Positions 14,361 to 22,272 of a DNA stretch of 42,665 bases are shown one piece after another (position 1 is the first letter of the stretch; each line of letters starts with the position of its first letter). The notes under the pieces are model-generated. The model ran no database searches, was not told where the DNA came from, and saw only the letters and a program-made list of their open reading frames with translations. The stretch comes from DATDMG01 sp036518955 (GTDB taxonomy: Bacteria; Actinomycetota; Actinomycetes; Actinomycetales; Kineosporiaceae), in assembly GCA_036518955.1 (NCBI GenBank), contig DATDMG010000445.1, positions 1 to 42,665 of the forward strand. The letters run 5' to 3'. Both the position numbers and the translations under genes were made by a program.

Positions 14361-16298
14361 TCAGGGTGCTGCGGGCTGGGGGCCGAACGCGGCCAGGAAC
14401 CGGTCGCGGAAGCTGTCCATCCGCCAGACCGGAGCCCCCGGGCCCGGCTGCAGGCCCACCTGCCAGCCCCAACCGGACACCCGGTCCAGCACCTTGGGGT
14501 CCTTGGCCACGATCGAGATCGGGACGTCGTGGCTCGCGCCCTGGCCGGTGACGATCGACGAGGGCTGATGGTCGCCGAGGAACACCATGACGAGATTGTC
14601 GCCCCCGTAGCGCTCGAGGTACGAGATGAGACTGTTCAGCGAGTACTCGATGCTCTGCACGTAGGCGGCGCGGGCCTTGCCCGAGTTCTGCAGCATCGTC
14701 TGGGTCGTCTCGCCGGTGACCGCCATCGGCGCGTAGCCCGACCCGTCGCCGAGAGCGGCCCAGTCGACCACCCGGGGCAGCGGCGACCAGGGGATGTGAC
14801 TGGACGTGAGCGGGATCTCGGCCATGATCGGCCGGCGGTTGCGGCGGGAGCGTTCGAGGCGCTGGAACGCCGCCAGGCTGAACTGGTCGGGTACCTGGGA
14901 CCAGCCGAACTTCGGCCCGACGTACCCCAGGTGCCGGGAGTCGTAGAAGCGGTCGAAGCCGAAGTAGACGCTCTCCGGCCAGGCCCGGGTGACCCCTGGG
15001 ACGATGCCGACGGTCCGCCATCCGGCCCGGTGGAAGGCGCGATTGAGGGTCAGGTGATTGCTGGAGACGAGCTGGTTGTACCGCTGCTGGTTGTTGGCCC
15101 ATACCCCGGAGAGCAGCGTGGACTGGGCCAGCCAGCTGCCGCCGCCGAAAGTGGGCGAGGTGAGCCACCCGCTCCGGGCGGACATCCCCGCGGCCTGCAG
15201 CCGGCGGTACCCGTCGGTGAGCACCGCCCCCACGCCCGACGCGAACTGCGGGTCCTCGAGCGCGTCGCGGCCGTAGCTCTCCACGAACGCCACGATCACG
15301 TCCTTGCCCCGCAGGCCGGTCAGCAGCTGGCTGCCTGGGGTGGTGTGGATGCTGTCCGCGACCAGTTGCGCGGTGAACGCCTGCTGGTCCTGCTGGGCGG
15401 CGCCCACCTGGTGCACCCGGTCCAGCGCGGCGTTGAAGGTCTCCTTGGCGGCGAACGCCTCACCGGGCGCCGCCTGGAGACCGAGCGCGGCGCTGAGCAC
15501 CCAGACCACGGTGAGGAGGCCGCACCCGGCGGCCGACGGTCTCGGACTGCGGACGACGAGGTGGCTGAGCCGCAGCACCGACAAGGTCATCAGGGCCACG
15601 ATCGTGACGGCGAGCAGCACGACTCCCACCTCGACGGCGATGGCTCCGGTCCGGCCCACCGTCATGGTCAGGAACTCCACGCCGTTTCCGACGAACGCCC
15701 AGTCGAACACCACGTCGAAGGGCCGGTAGAGCGCGGTGAAGAACCCCATGTCGAGGAACTTCCCGATCGTCAGCACCCCGAGGACGACGCCGAACGTTCC
15801 CGTCAGGGGCCGCCGCACCCGGACCGGCAGCACGAGCACGGCCGCCACCCCCGCCAGACCCTCGACCGGGATGCGGAGGAACACCGCCGGGGACAGCCGG
15901 CTGAGCTGGTTGGGAGCCAGCAGGGCGAAGAGCACCAGGACGGCGGACAGCGCCGTGATCGTTCGCCCGGTCCAGGAGCGCCGGCGTGCCTGCCGGCGGT
16001 GCTGGCGGCGGGTCGCCGGTCGGGCCGCCCCGCGCGTCCGGGGCTGCGTCGGGACGTGCTGGGTCGGGTCGGACCGGCCGGGACGCTGCGGCAGGGCGGA
16101 CGCCGGCAGGGTCGGCGTCCGCCGGACCGGCTCGCTCGATCGGTGCCTTCCCGGCGGGGCGAGCTGGGCGGACGCCGGTCGGGGCGGCATCGACGTCACC
16201 GGCTGGGGTGACGTGTCCCACACCACCATGCCGGCCCCCGGCGTGTCCGGTGCCGTGGCAGCCGCTGAGTCTGGCTCGGCCTCCAGCCTCTGCACCAC
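14361..16298 (-). CDS. Membrane-anchored sulfatase / LTA-synthase-like phosphotransferase
   Basis: 645 aa. Start probably the first of two adjacent GTG codons (16298), with GGGAGG about 12 nt upstream. A ~110-residue Pro/Arg-rich cytoplasmic head, then four or five membrane helices (about 112-270), then an extracytoplasmic alkaline-phosphatase-superfamily domain: KDVIVAFVESYGRDAL (metal-binding Glu), a glycine-rich FGGGSWLAQSTLLSG where the Ser/Thr nucleophile should lie, TVGIVPGVTRAWPESVYFGFDRFYDS, and MVFLGDHQPSS with the conserved metal Asp-His. Relatives attach phosphoglycerol or phosphoethanolamine to envelope glycans, or hydrolyse sulfate esters. The topology is that of LtaS/EptA rather than soluble sulfatases, so a phosphotransferase acting on a surface polymer is favoured (inference). 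Confidence 0.83.
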   Translation of the reverse strand: MVQRLEAEPDSAAATAPDTPGAGMVVWDTSPQPVTSMPPRPASAQLAPPGRHRSSEPVRRTPTLPASALPQRPGRSDPTQHVPTQPRTRGAARPATRRQHRRQARRRSWTGRTITALSAVLVLFALLAPNQLSRLSPAVFLRIPVEGLAGVAAVLVLPVRVRRPLTGTFGVVLGVLTIGKFLDMGFFTALYRPFDVVFDWAFVGNGVEFLTMTVGRTGAIAVEVGVVLLAVTIVALMTLSVLRLSHLVVRSPRPSAAGCGLLTVVWVLSAALGLQAAPGEAFAAKETFNAALDRVHQVGAAQQDQQAFTAQLVADSIHTTPGSQLLTGLRGKDVIVAFVESYGRDALEDPQFASGVGAVLTDGYRRLQAAGMSARSGWLTSPTFGGGSWLAQSTLLSGVWANNQQRYNQLVSSNHLTLNRAFHRAGWRTVGIVPGVTRAWPESVYFGFDRFYDSRHLGYVGPKFGWSQVPDQFSLAAFQRLERSRRNRRPIMAEIPLTSSHIPWSPLPRVVDWAALGDGSGYAPMAVTGETTQTMLQNSGKARAAYVQSIEYSLNSLISYLERYGGDNLVMVFLGDHQPSSIVTGQGASHDVPISIVAKDPKVLDRVSGWGWQVGLQPGPGAPVWRMDSFRDRFLAAFGPQPAAP

Positions 16299-16913
16299 GT
16301 TCGTCGGTCCTCCCGGGGCGGCACGATCCGCGAGCGGCCCGCGCGCTGGGCCGGCGCGGGCGTCGACCGGCTCGTTGACGGCCTGAACCTCTTGCGGCCT
16401 GAACCTCTTACGAGTTGAGAGCCCGGACCGTTACGCGCGCCGTCCTCGGCGCCGCGCACCCGCTGCTCGACCGGCGCCGGCCGACCCACGGCCGGCGGAG
16501 GACCGGCGGCTGCTGGAACCGCGGCAGGAACCGCCGGTGGACGGACCGGACGGCGCGTCACCCGGCGATGCGCGGGGGCGTCCTGGCGTGAACTCCCCCG
16601 GTTGCCGCCCGGGGATCGCTAGAGTGCTTCCCGGCGTCGAGGTGCCCCCGGACCTTTGGGCATGGCGAGCGCCGCGAAGGCAGTCCTTGCCCTGTTGCGC
16701 CCGGCGACCACCCCGGCGTGTCCGCCGTGCGATCCGTCCGTATCCAACCTAGCGAACGAGACGCCGAGTCCGTCGATCGGCCGCCGCGGCGGCGACAGCG
16801 CCACGCCTCGGGCCCACCACGGTGGCGGTCGTTGCGCACCTGCGGCACCCGGCGCGTCGTCCCGCCCTGGTGCCTGGGCGAGCCACGACAACCGCTCGGC
16901 GGGAGGACACGTG
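16299..16913. other. 615-bp intergenic region between divergent genes
   Basis: No convincing gene is seen; the short frames here lack ribosome sites and family motifs. It holds a tandem 16-bp repeat (16381-16412) near the sulfatase-like gene and should carry promoters for both flanking divergent genes. TAGAGT at 16620-16625 is a possible -10 box but lacks a well-spaced -35 partner. Confidence 0.6.
16381..16412. repeat. Two tandem 16-bp repeats upstream of the sulfatase-like gene
   Basis: GCCTGAACCTCTTGCG and GCCTGAACCTCTTACG (one difference) lie back to back, 83 bp ahead of the sulfatase-like start. The position suits a regulator-binding site for that operon; no regulator is known. Confidence 0.75.
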
Positions 16914-18056
16914 ATGCTGCTTTCCCGGCCGGTCCCGCGGCCTTCCGCGGGGCGGGGGTACCGCCGCGCGGCGGTCGTCGTGCTGGGCCTGGTCGCCGTC
17001 ATCGGAGCCGTGCTGTCGTGGGGGAGCCTGTACCAGGCGGCGTCGGTCGAGCTGGGCGGCTCGGGGCCCCGCTACGCGGGGATCAACGTGGTCGGCGCGG
17101 CCTTCCCTCTCCTGCTGGACGCCCTGATCCTGGGTGCGTCGTTGCGCTACGTCGCGGGGGTGAAGGCGCGGCGGCCGGTCGCCGGGTGGCGGATGGCCGC
17201 GCACGCCGCGATCGCCGGCACGATCGTGCTCAACGGCGCGGCAGCCGATTCGCCGTCCAACGTTCCCTGGCACATCGTGGCTCCCGCGGTCTGGTCGTTG
17301 ATCGTCGAGCTGTACGCCCGGGATGTTCTCGGCGAGCTGCGGGAGGTGCGGGCGCACGACGCCGAGCTGATCCCGCTCCGGCTGTGGCTGACCGCGCCGG
17401 GCGAGTCGATCCGTACCTCGTGGCGGATGGCGCGGACGGGCGAGCGGTCGGCGGAGCGCGCCCGGGTCGCGGCGGACCGCTGCGCCGCCGCCTGCGACGC
17501 CCTCCGCCGGGCGCTGCCCGGTCTCCGGCACCGGCGGACGCGGCGGCAGATCACCCGGCGCGTATGGGCCGGATCCATCGACCCGGCGGACGTGTTCGCG
17601 GCCATCGGCTGGCTGCGCGCGAGCGCAGCCGAGGGCCCGGTCCCGGCCGACGACGTCTTCCGGGCGGCCCTGCGGTCGGTGGTTCCGCCGAGTGCGCCCC
17701 GCGGATCGGTGCTGCCGTCCACGGAGCCGGGCGGGCCGGGCGTCGGGTACCCCGGGACCGGGACGTGGACCGTGATCGAGGTGTCGCCGCCCGTCGCCCC
17801 GGGCACGACCCCACCGGCGGCCGAGGCCGTTCCGGCGCGCCCGGACGACGTCGCTCGCCTGCGGGCGGCCATCGCCGCCGGGGACCTGGACCGCCGTCCG
17901 AGCCAGGAGGCGGTCCGCCGCCACCTGCGGATCGGTCGGCGCTACGCCGGAGCCGCCCTCACCGCCCTGCGGGACGAGGAGTCGGGTCGAGCGTTCGCCG
18001 GCACAGCCCCACCGGTGAGACCCAGGACGCCGACCTCGGCCCGGCGCCGGCCGTAG
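16914..18056 (+). CDS. DUF2637-type membrane protein with C-terminal helix-turn-helix-like region
   Basis: 380 aa. ATG at 16914 has GGGAGG 7 nt upstream; a GTG at 16911 is also in frame. Four membrane segments are visible in the first ~150 residues (RAAVVVLGLVAVIGAVLSWGSLY, GAAFPLLLDALILGASLRYV, AAHAAIAGTIVLNGAAA, IVAPAVWSLIVELYARDVL), the pattern of DUF2637 proteins, often found on actinobacterial plasmids and integrative elements near transfer genes. The C-terminal PDDVARLRAAIAAGDLDRRPSQEAVRRHLRIGRRYAGAALTALR looks like a helix-turn-helix. No transfer, replication or integrase gene is visible nearby, so it may be chromosomal or an element remnant. Function unknown. Confidence 0.78.
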   Translation: MLLSRPVPRPSAGRGYRRAAVVVLGLVAVIGAVLSWGSLYQAASVELGGSGPRYAGINVVGAAFPLLLDALILGASLRYVAGVKARRPVAGWRMAAHAAIAGTIVLNGAAADSPSNVPWHIVAPAVWSLIVELYARDVLGELREVRAHDAELIPLRLWLTAPGESIRTSWRMARTGERSAERARVAADRCAAACDALRRALPGLRHRRTRRQITRRVWAGSIDPADVFAAIGWLRASAAEGPVPADDVFRAALRSVVPPSAPRGSVLPSTEPGGPGVGYPGTGTWTVIEVSPPVAPGTTPPAAEAVPARPDDVARLRAAIAAGDLDRRPSQEAVRRHLRIGRRYAGAALTALRDEESGRAFAGTAPPVRPRTPTSARRRP

Positions 18057-18231
18057 GCGCCGCTGCCCGCGGCGTCACCAGCCCTGCGGCCTTCCGGCTC
18101 CGCGCCCGGACGTCGACGTCCCACCGCGGAGCAATGCCGGCACGCCGGGTGATCATGCGTGTCGGGACGGCGCGTGCCCGGCCCGGCGGCGGGGCGAGGG
18201 GCGGCTTCCCGGCGGGAGGGCACCGACGAGG

Positions 18232-18999
18232 ATGATCTGGGCGAGCTGGTCCGAAGAGAACGGGGTACCCCGAATGGTCGAGCTGGAGCTGGACGGCGAG
18301 CTGGCCGTCATCACCATCAACCGCCCGCAGGCGCGCAACGCGTTGGCTCTGGACACCATGGCGGCGCTGGGGGAGGCACTGGACGGCGCCGGCTCGGCCC
18401 GCGCCCTCGTGGTCACCGGGGCGGGGGACCGGGCCTTCGTGTCCGGTGGCGACCTGAGGGATCTCGCCACCCTGCGGACGGAGCCGGAGGCGGAGGCGAT
18501 GGCGTTGCGCATGCGTCGCATCTGTGACCGGATCGCGGCGTTCCCGGGTCCGGTGGTCGCCGCGTTGAACGGGCACGCCCTCGGCGGCGGTGCCGAGGTG
18601 GCCATGGCGGCCGACGTCCGGGTCGCGGCGGACGACGTCCGGATCGCGTTCAACCAGGTGTCTCTCGCGGTCATGCCCGCGTGGGGCGGGCTGGAGCGAC
18701 TCGCGGCGGTGGTCGGCCGTGGCCGGGCCCTGCTGCTGGCGGGCAGCGGGCGGGTGCTGGACGCCGGCGAGGCGGAGCGGTGGGGGCTGGTGGACCTGGT
18801 GCTGCCGCGCGAGACCTTCGCCCAGGGGTGGCGCTCGCTGGCCCGGGCGATGGCGACGGTGCCGGCAGGAGAGATCAAGCGCGTGCTCGCCGGAGGGCCG
18901 GAGCCCGAGGCGGTGCGCGCCTTCGCCCGGCTGTGGGTGTCCGACGAGCACTGGGCGGCGGTCGACGCACTCCTGGACCGGAATCACCGCCGGGCGTGA
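18232..18999 (+). CDS. Enoyl-CoA hydratase/isomerase family protein, atypical active site
   Basis: 255 aa with ATG 18232; ATG 18274 (MVELELDGELAVITINRP) is an equally plausible start. Crotonase signatures: INRPQARNAL, AFVSGGDL (CoA/oxyanion loop), ALNGHALGGGAEVAMAADVRVA and AWGGLERLAAVVG. In rat mitochondrial hydratase the two catalytic glutamates are Glu144 and Glu164; the first is kept here (Glu122 in GGGAE), but the second position is Ser144 (FNQVSLAVMP). Classical hydration needs both, so this may be an isomerase, hydrolase or other crotonase-fold enzyme. It converges on an acyl-CoA dehydrogenase gene, 52 bp apart, which supports a role in acyl-CoA metabolism. Confidence 0.88.
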   Translation: MIWASWSEENGVPRMVELELDGELAVITINRPQARNALALDTMAALGEALDGAGSARALVVTGAGDRAFVSGGDLRDLATLRTEPEAEAMALRMRRICDRIAAFPGPVVAALNGHALGGGAEVAMAADVRVAADDVRIAFNQVSLAVMPAWGGLERLAAVVGRGRALLLAGSGRVLDAGEAERWGLVDLVLPRETFAQGWRSLARAMATVPAGEIKRVLAGGPEPEAVRAFARLWVSDEHWAAVDALLDRNHRRA

Positions 19000-19051
19000 C
19001 GGCGGCCCGGCGCGGTACCCCGCGGGTCGGTCCCGGGCGCGGCAGGCGCCG

Positions 19052-21022
19052 TCAGGGCACGTGCAGGTAGCGGCGCGCCACATTCTGTCGCTGCGACGGG
19101 CCCGGCGTGTCCTGCGCGATCCACGGTCCGTCCGGAGCCGGATCCAGGATGCCGTCCTCGAGCCAGAGGTACCGGTCGGCGAGGACGGCGCGGGCCAGCC
19201 GCCCGTCCACGTCGTCGGTGTTGTCCCAGAGGGCGTCGAACAGGCGGTCGATCCGCAGCCGGGCCTGGCGGCAGAAGGCGTCCGCCAGCTGGACCGCCTC
19301 GCGCCCGCGCGCGCCCTCGTCCACCAGGAGCTGCGCCCGGACGACGGCGGCCGACATGGCGAACAGCTCCGCCCCGATGTCGACGACCCGTCCCAGGAAC
19401 CCCTGGCGGTGCTCCAGGCGGCCCTGCCAGCGGGCCATCCCGTAGAACGTGGACCGGGCGAGCCGGCGCGAACAGCGCTCGATCTGGCGCAGGTGCGGGG
19501 CCAGTTCGCCGAACTCACGGTAGGAGGTCGGCACCTGCCCGGGGCCGGACACGAGCTGAGGCAACCAGCGACCGTAGAACCCGCCGGCCCGGACGGCGGC
19601 CCGCGCCTTGCCCCGCGCGTCCACCGCCGGGTCGATGATCTCGCCGGCGGCGGCCAGGTGGGCGTCGACCGCCTCGCGCGCGATCAGCAGGTGCATGATC
19701 TCGCTGGAACCCTCGAAGATCCGGTTGATCCGCAGGTCGCGGACCATCCGCTCGGCAGGCACCGGCCGTTCTCCGCGGGCGGCCAGCGAGTCGGCCGTCT
19801 CGTAGCCGCGTCCGCCGCGGATCTGCAGCAGTTCGTCCGCCACCAGGCACGCCATCTCGCTGCACCAGAGCTTGGCCAGCGCGGCCTCGATCCGGATGTC
19901 GTTGCGACCCTCGTCGGCCATGTGCGCGGACAGGTCGAGCACGGCGTCCATCGCGAACGCGGTGGCCGCGATGAAGGAGATCTTGTGGGCGACGGCGGCG
20001 TGCTCGCCGATGGGGCGCCCCCACTGCACCCGTTCCCGGCTCCACTGCCGCGACACGTGCAGCGCGTACTTGCACGCCGCCGTGCACATCGCGGGGATGG
20101 ACAGCCGGCCGGTGTTCAGCGTGGCCAGCGCGATCTTGAGGCCCGCGCCCACCCCGCCCACGATGTTCTCCGCCGGCACCCGGACCCGGTGGAACCGGGT
20201 CACCCCGTTCTCCAGGCCGCGCAGGCCCATGAAGGCGTTGCGGTTCTCCACCGTGATGCCGGGGCTGTCGGCCTCGACGACGAACGCCGTGATCCCGCCA
20301 CGCCGCCCTTCGCTCCGCGGGACTCGGGCCATCACGACCAGGAGTTCGGCGACGACGCCGTTGGTGGTCCAGAGCTTGACCCCGTCGAGCAGGTACGCGC
20401 GCTCGCCGTCCACCGGCGTGGCCGTCATCCCGAGCCGCGCCGGGTCGGACCCGACATCCGGCTCGGTGAGCAGGAAGGCGCTGATCGCGCCTCGCGCGCA
20501 GCGCGGCAGGTAACGCCGCTTCTGCTCCTCGCTGCCGGCCAGCTTCAACGGCTCCGGGACCCCGATGGACTGATGGGCCGACAGGAGTGCGCCGAGGCTG
20601 GCGTGGACGGTGGCGACGAGTTCGAGGGCACGGTTGTAGTAGACGTGGGACAGGCCCAGCCCGCCGTACTCGCGGGGGATCTTGATCCCGAACGCGCCGA
20701 TCTCGGCCAGTCCCGCGACCACGGAGTCCGGGATCCGGGCCTCGCGCTCGATCAGCTCGCCGTCGCACCTGGTCTCGCAGAAGGCCTTCAGCCGGGCCAG
20801 GAACGACTCGCCCGCTGCGACGTCCCGCGGGTCCGAGCGGGGATGAGGGTGCACCAGGTCCAGCCGGAACCGGCCCAGGTACAGCTCCTTGGCGAACGAC
20901 GGCTGGCGCCACTGGGACTCACGCGCCTCCTCGGCGACGGCCCGCGCCTCCTCGGCGGTCGCGGCGACCGGGGCGCCCGTGCCGGCGGTGCCCGGTCGAT
21001 CGGTGGTGGGCCTGTCGCTCAT
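19052..21022 (-). CDS. Acyl-CoA dehydrogenase with extended C-terminus
   Basis: 656 aa. ATG 21022 with GGGAGGCAGG just ahead. The dehydrogenase core spans ~70-460: FLLTEPDVGSDPA (FAD/substrate loop), LWTTNG, ENRNAFMGLRGLENGVTRFHRVRVP, RVQWGRPIGEHAAVAHKIS, QIRGGRGYETADSLAARG and RMVRDLRINRIFEGSSEIM with the candidate catalytic base Glu437, at the position used by medium-chain enzymes. A helical C-terminal extension of ~190 residues follows, as in very-long-chain types. It oxidises an acyl-CoA to the 2-enoyl-CoA using FAD, passing electrons to ETF. A KstR-like palindrome lies 173 bp upstream, shared with the divergent SDR gene. Chain length and substrate are not readable. Confidence 0.93.
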   Translation of the reverse strand: MSDRPTTDRPGTAGTGAPVAATAEEARAVAEEARESQWRQPSFAKELYLGRFRLDLVHPHPRSDPRDVAAGESFLARLKAFCETRCDGELIEREARIPDSVVAGLAEIGAFGIKIPREYGGLGLSHVYYNRALELVATVHASLGALLSAHQSIGVPEPLKLAGSEEQKRRYLPRCARGAISAFLLTEPDVGSDPARLGMTATPVDGERAYLLDGVKLWTTNGVVAELLVVMARVPRSEGRRGGITAFVVEADSPGITVENRNAFMGLRGLENGVTRFHRVRVPAENIVGGVGAGLKIALATLNTGRLSIPAMCTAACKYALHVSRQWSRERVQWGRPIGEHAAVAHKISFIAATAFAMDAVLDLSAHMADEGRNDIRIEAALAKLWCSEMACLVADELLQIRGGRGYETADSLAARGERPVPAERMVRDLRINRIFEGSSEIMHLLIAREAVDAHLAAAGEIIDPAVDARGKARAAVRAGGFYGRWLPQLVSGPGQVPTSYREFGELAPHLRQIERCSRRLARSTFYGMARWQGRLEHRQGFLGRVVDIGAELFAMSAAVVRAQLLVDEGARGREAVQLADAFCRQARLRIDRLFDALWDNTDDVDGRLARAVLADRYLWLEDGILDPAPDGPWIAQDTPGPSQRQNVARRYLHVP

Positions 21023-21194
21023 GCCTGCCTCCCGCGCGTCCGCGGCGCCGCCACGACCGTCGGGCGGCCCGTCCCGGTATCGAAACATCGACCGACCCCT
21101 CTCCGGGAGCCCCTGTGCGCACCTTTTTGGCCGTTTCGGGTGGCGGCTGAGCTCGGCCCGGTGCCGCCGGTGACTGCCGGGCTCCCGTCCATAC

Positions 21195-21208
21195 TGAAAC
21201 ATGTTCTA
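21195..21208. promoter_or_regulatory. KstR-like palindromic motif between acyl-CoA dehydrogenase and SDR genes
   Basis: TGAAACATGTTCTA fits the published KstR consensus TnnAACnnGTTnnA at every fixed position. KstR is the TetR-type repressor of sterol side-chain genes in mycobacteria and rhodococci. A half-site-like GAAACAT also occurs at 21082-21088. Short motifs like this can also match other TetR regulators of acyl-CoA genes. Confidence 0.5.
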
Positions 21209-21227
21209 CTCTGGCTGGTGTCGGTCC

Positions 21228-21260
21228 GGGTTCGGGCCGGGTTCGGGTTCGGGTTCGGGG
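21228..21260. repeat. GGGTTC hexanucleotide repeats in the SDR leader
   Basis: One GGGTTC at 21228-21233 and three in tandem at 21239-21256, ending in the GGGGAGG ribosome site. Slippage could shift the distance between promoter and ribosome site. Confidence 0.75.
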
Positions 21261-21268
21261 AGGCGACG

Positions 21269-22072
21269 GTGCTGATCACTGACAGGTTCCTGGTCGTGGA
21301 CCGCGTGGCCGTGGTGACGGGCGCCGGCCGGGGGCTGGGGGCGGCCATCGCGGTCGCCCTGGCGCAGGCCGGCGCGGACGTCCTGATCTCGGCGCGGACC
21401 GAGGACCAGCTGGCTGCCGTGGCGCGCGACGTGGAGGCGGCCGGCCGCAAGGCCCTCGTCGTCCCGGCCGACCTACGCGACCTGGACGCCGCGGCCGGGC
21501 TCGTCGACGCCGCTGTCGACGCCTTCGGCCGGCTGGACATCGTGGTGAACAACGTCGGCGGCGCGCTGCCCCGGCCGTTCCCGGCGACCACGCCCAAACA
21601 TCTGATGGATGCCTTCCAGTTCAACGTGGCCGTCGCGCACGCGGTGACCGGCGCGGCGGTCCCGCACCTGCTGAGCGCTGCCGCGCGGGGCGGCACCAGC
21701 TCGGTGGTCAACATCTCGTCGGCGGTCGGGCGGGTCGCCGGCCGCGGGTACCTGGCGTACGGCACCGCCAAGGCGGCCCTGGCGCACTACACCCGCCTCG
21801 CCGCTGCCGACCTGGCGCCCCGGATCAGGGTCAACGCGATCGCGGTCGGCGCCGCCGCCACCTCGGCGCTGGAGATCGTGGTGAACGACGCCGGCCTGCG
21901 CCAGCAGGTGGAGCGGTCGACCCCCCTGGGCCGGATCGGTGCCCCCGAGGACGTCGCCGCGACCGCCCTGTTCCTCGCCTCGCCGGCCGGGGGCTACCTG
22001 ACGGGGAAGGTCCTCGAGGTCGACGGCGGCATCGAGCGCCCCAACCTGGATCTGGGGATCCCTGATCTGTAG
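21269..22072 (+). CDS. Short-chain dehydrogenase/reductase (SDR)
   Basis: 267 aa. GTG 21269 with GGGGAGG five bases upstream; the long open frame further left has no ribosome site and is not counted. Classical SDR marks: cofactor loop TGAGRGLG (17-24), DL at 68-69, NNVG (94-97), catalytic Ser at 150/151, Tyr164 and Lys168 (YGTAK), and the C-terminal DGG motif. Arg43 in SARTED near the end of the second strand favours NADP(H). It reduces or oxidises a hydroxyl/keto group on an unknown substrate. Divergent from the acyl-CoA dehydrogenase gene across a shared palindrome, so both may be co-induced in fatty-acyl or sterol-like catabolism. Confidence 0.92.
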   Translation: MLITDRFLVVDRVAVVTGAGRGLGAAIAVALAQAGADVLISARTEDQLAAVARDVEAAGRKALVVPADLRDLDAAAGLVDAAVDAFGRLDIVVNNVGGALPRPFPATTPKHLMDAFQFNVAVAHAVTGAAVPHLLSAAARGGTSSVVNISSAVGRVAGRGYLAYGTAKAALAHYTRLAAADLAPRIRVNAIAVGAAATSALEIVVNDAGLRQQVERSTPLGRIGAPEDVAATALFLASPAGGYLTGKVLEVDGGIERPNLDLGIPDL

Positions 22073-22086
22073 TCCGGGCCCGGACT
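22071..22086. terminator. 16-bp palindrome at the SDR stop codon
   Basis: AGTCCGGG/CCCGGACT is perfectly self-complementary and begins within the TAG stop codon. It could form a short hairpin that ends transcription before the sulfur operon; no T-tract follows. Confidence 0.4.
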
Positions 22087-22138
22087 GCAGACCGGGCTGG
22101 CGTCAGGTGGAATGGCGCGTGGGGGTCACGGTAAGGTG

Positions 22139-22245
22139 CGGGCCGGGTCACGAGCGTCACCGTGAAGCCCTGGCCGGCTGACCGGCGACCCTCCTGTGCG
22201 GCGGGGTGCTCCAGGTGCCGGCCAGGCGTGCCGTGTCCGCGGCGG
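22139..22245 (+). promoter_or_regulatory. SAM-IV riboswitch
   Basis: The region matches the conserved core of SAM-IV aptamers: GGTCACGAGCG, AGCCCTGGCCGGCT, GGCGACCCTCC, GCGGCGGGGTGCTCCAGGTG. The closing stem P1 is GGCCGG (22141-22146) with CCGGCC (22218-22223), a compensatory version of the family's stem, followed by a GC-rich 3' pseudoknot region to about 22245. SAM-IV elements are known from actinobacteria ahead of sulfur genes and turn expression down when S-adenosylmethionine is plentiful. The start codon of the sulfurtransferase gene lies 28 nt beyond, with GAGGAGA between, so control may act on translation. Confidence 0.85.
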
Positions 22246-22272
22246 GCGAGCGAGCAATCGTGAGGAGACGGG

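Noticed and set aside
13389..16211. 940-residue plus-strand frame opposite the sulfatase-like gene
   Set aside because: Antisense shadow; the minus-strand gene has clear membrane segments and active-site motifs.
16558..16848. 96-residue minus-strand frame in the intergenic region
   Set aside because: No ribosome site, no motif, basic low-complexity composition.
18590..21268. Upstream extension of the SDR reading frame to 18590
   Set aside because: Passes antisense through the acyl-CoA dehydrogenase gene; the GTG at 21269 has a proper ribosome site and matches the SDR N-terminus.
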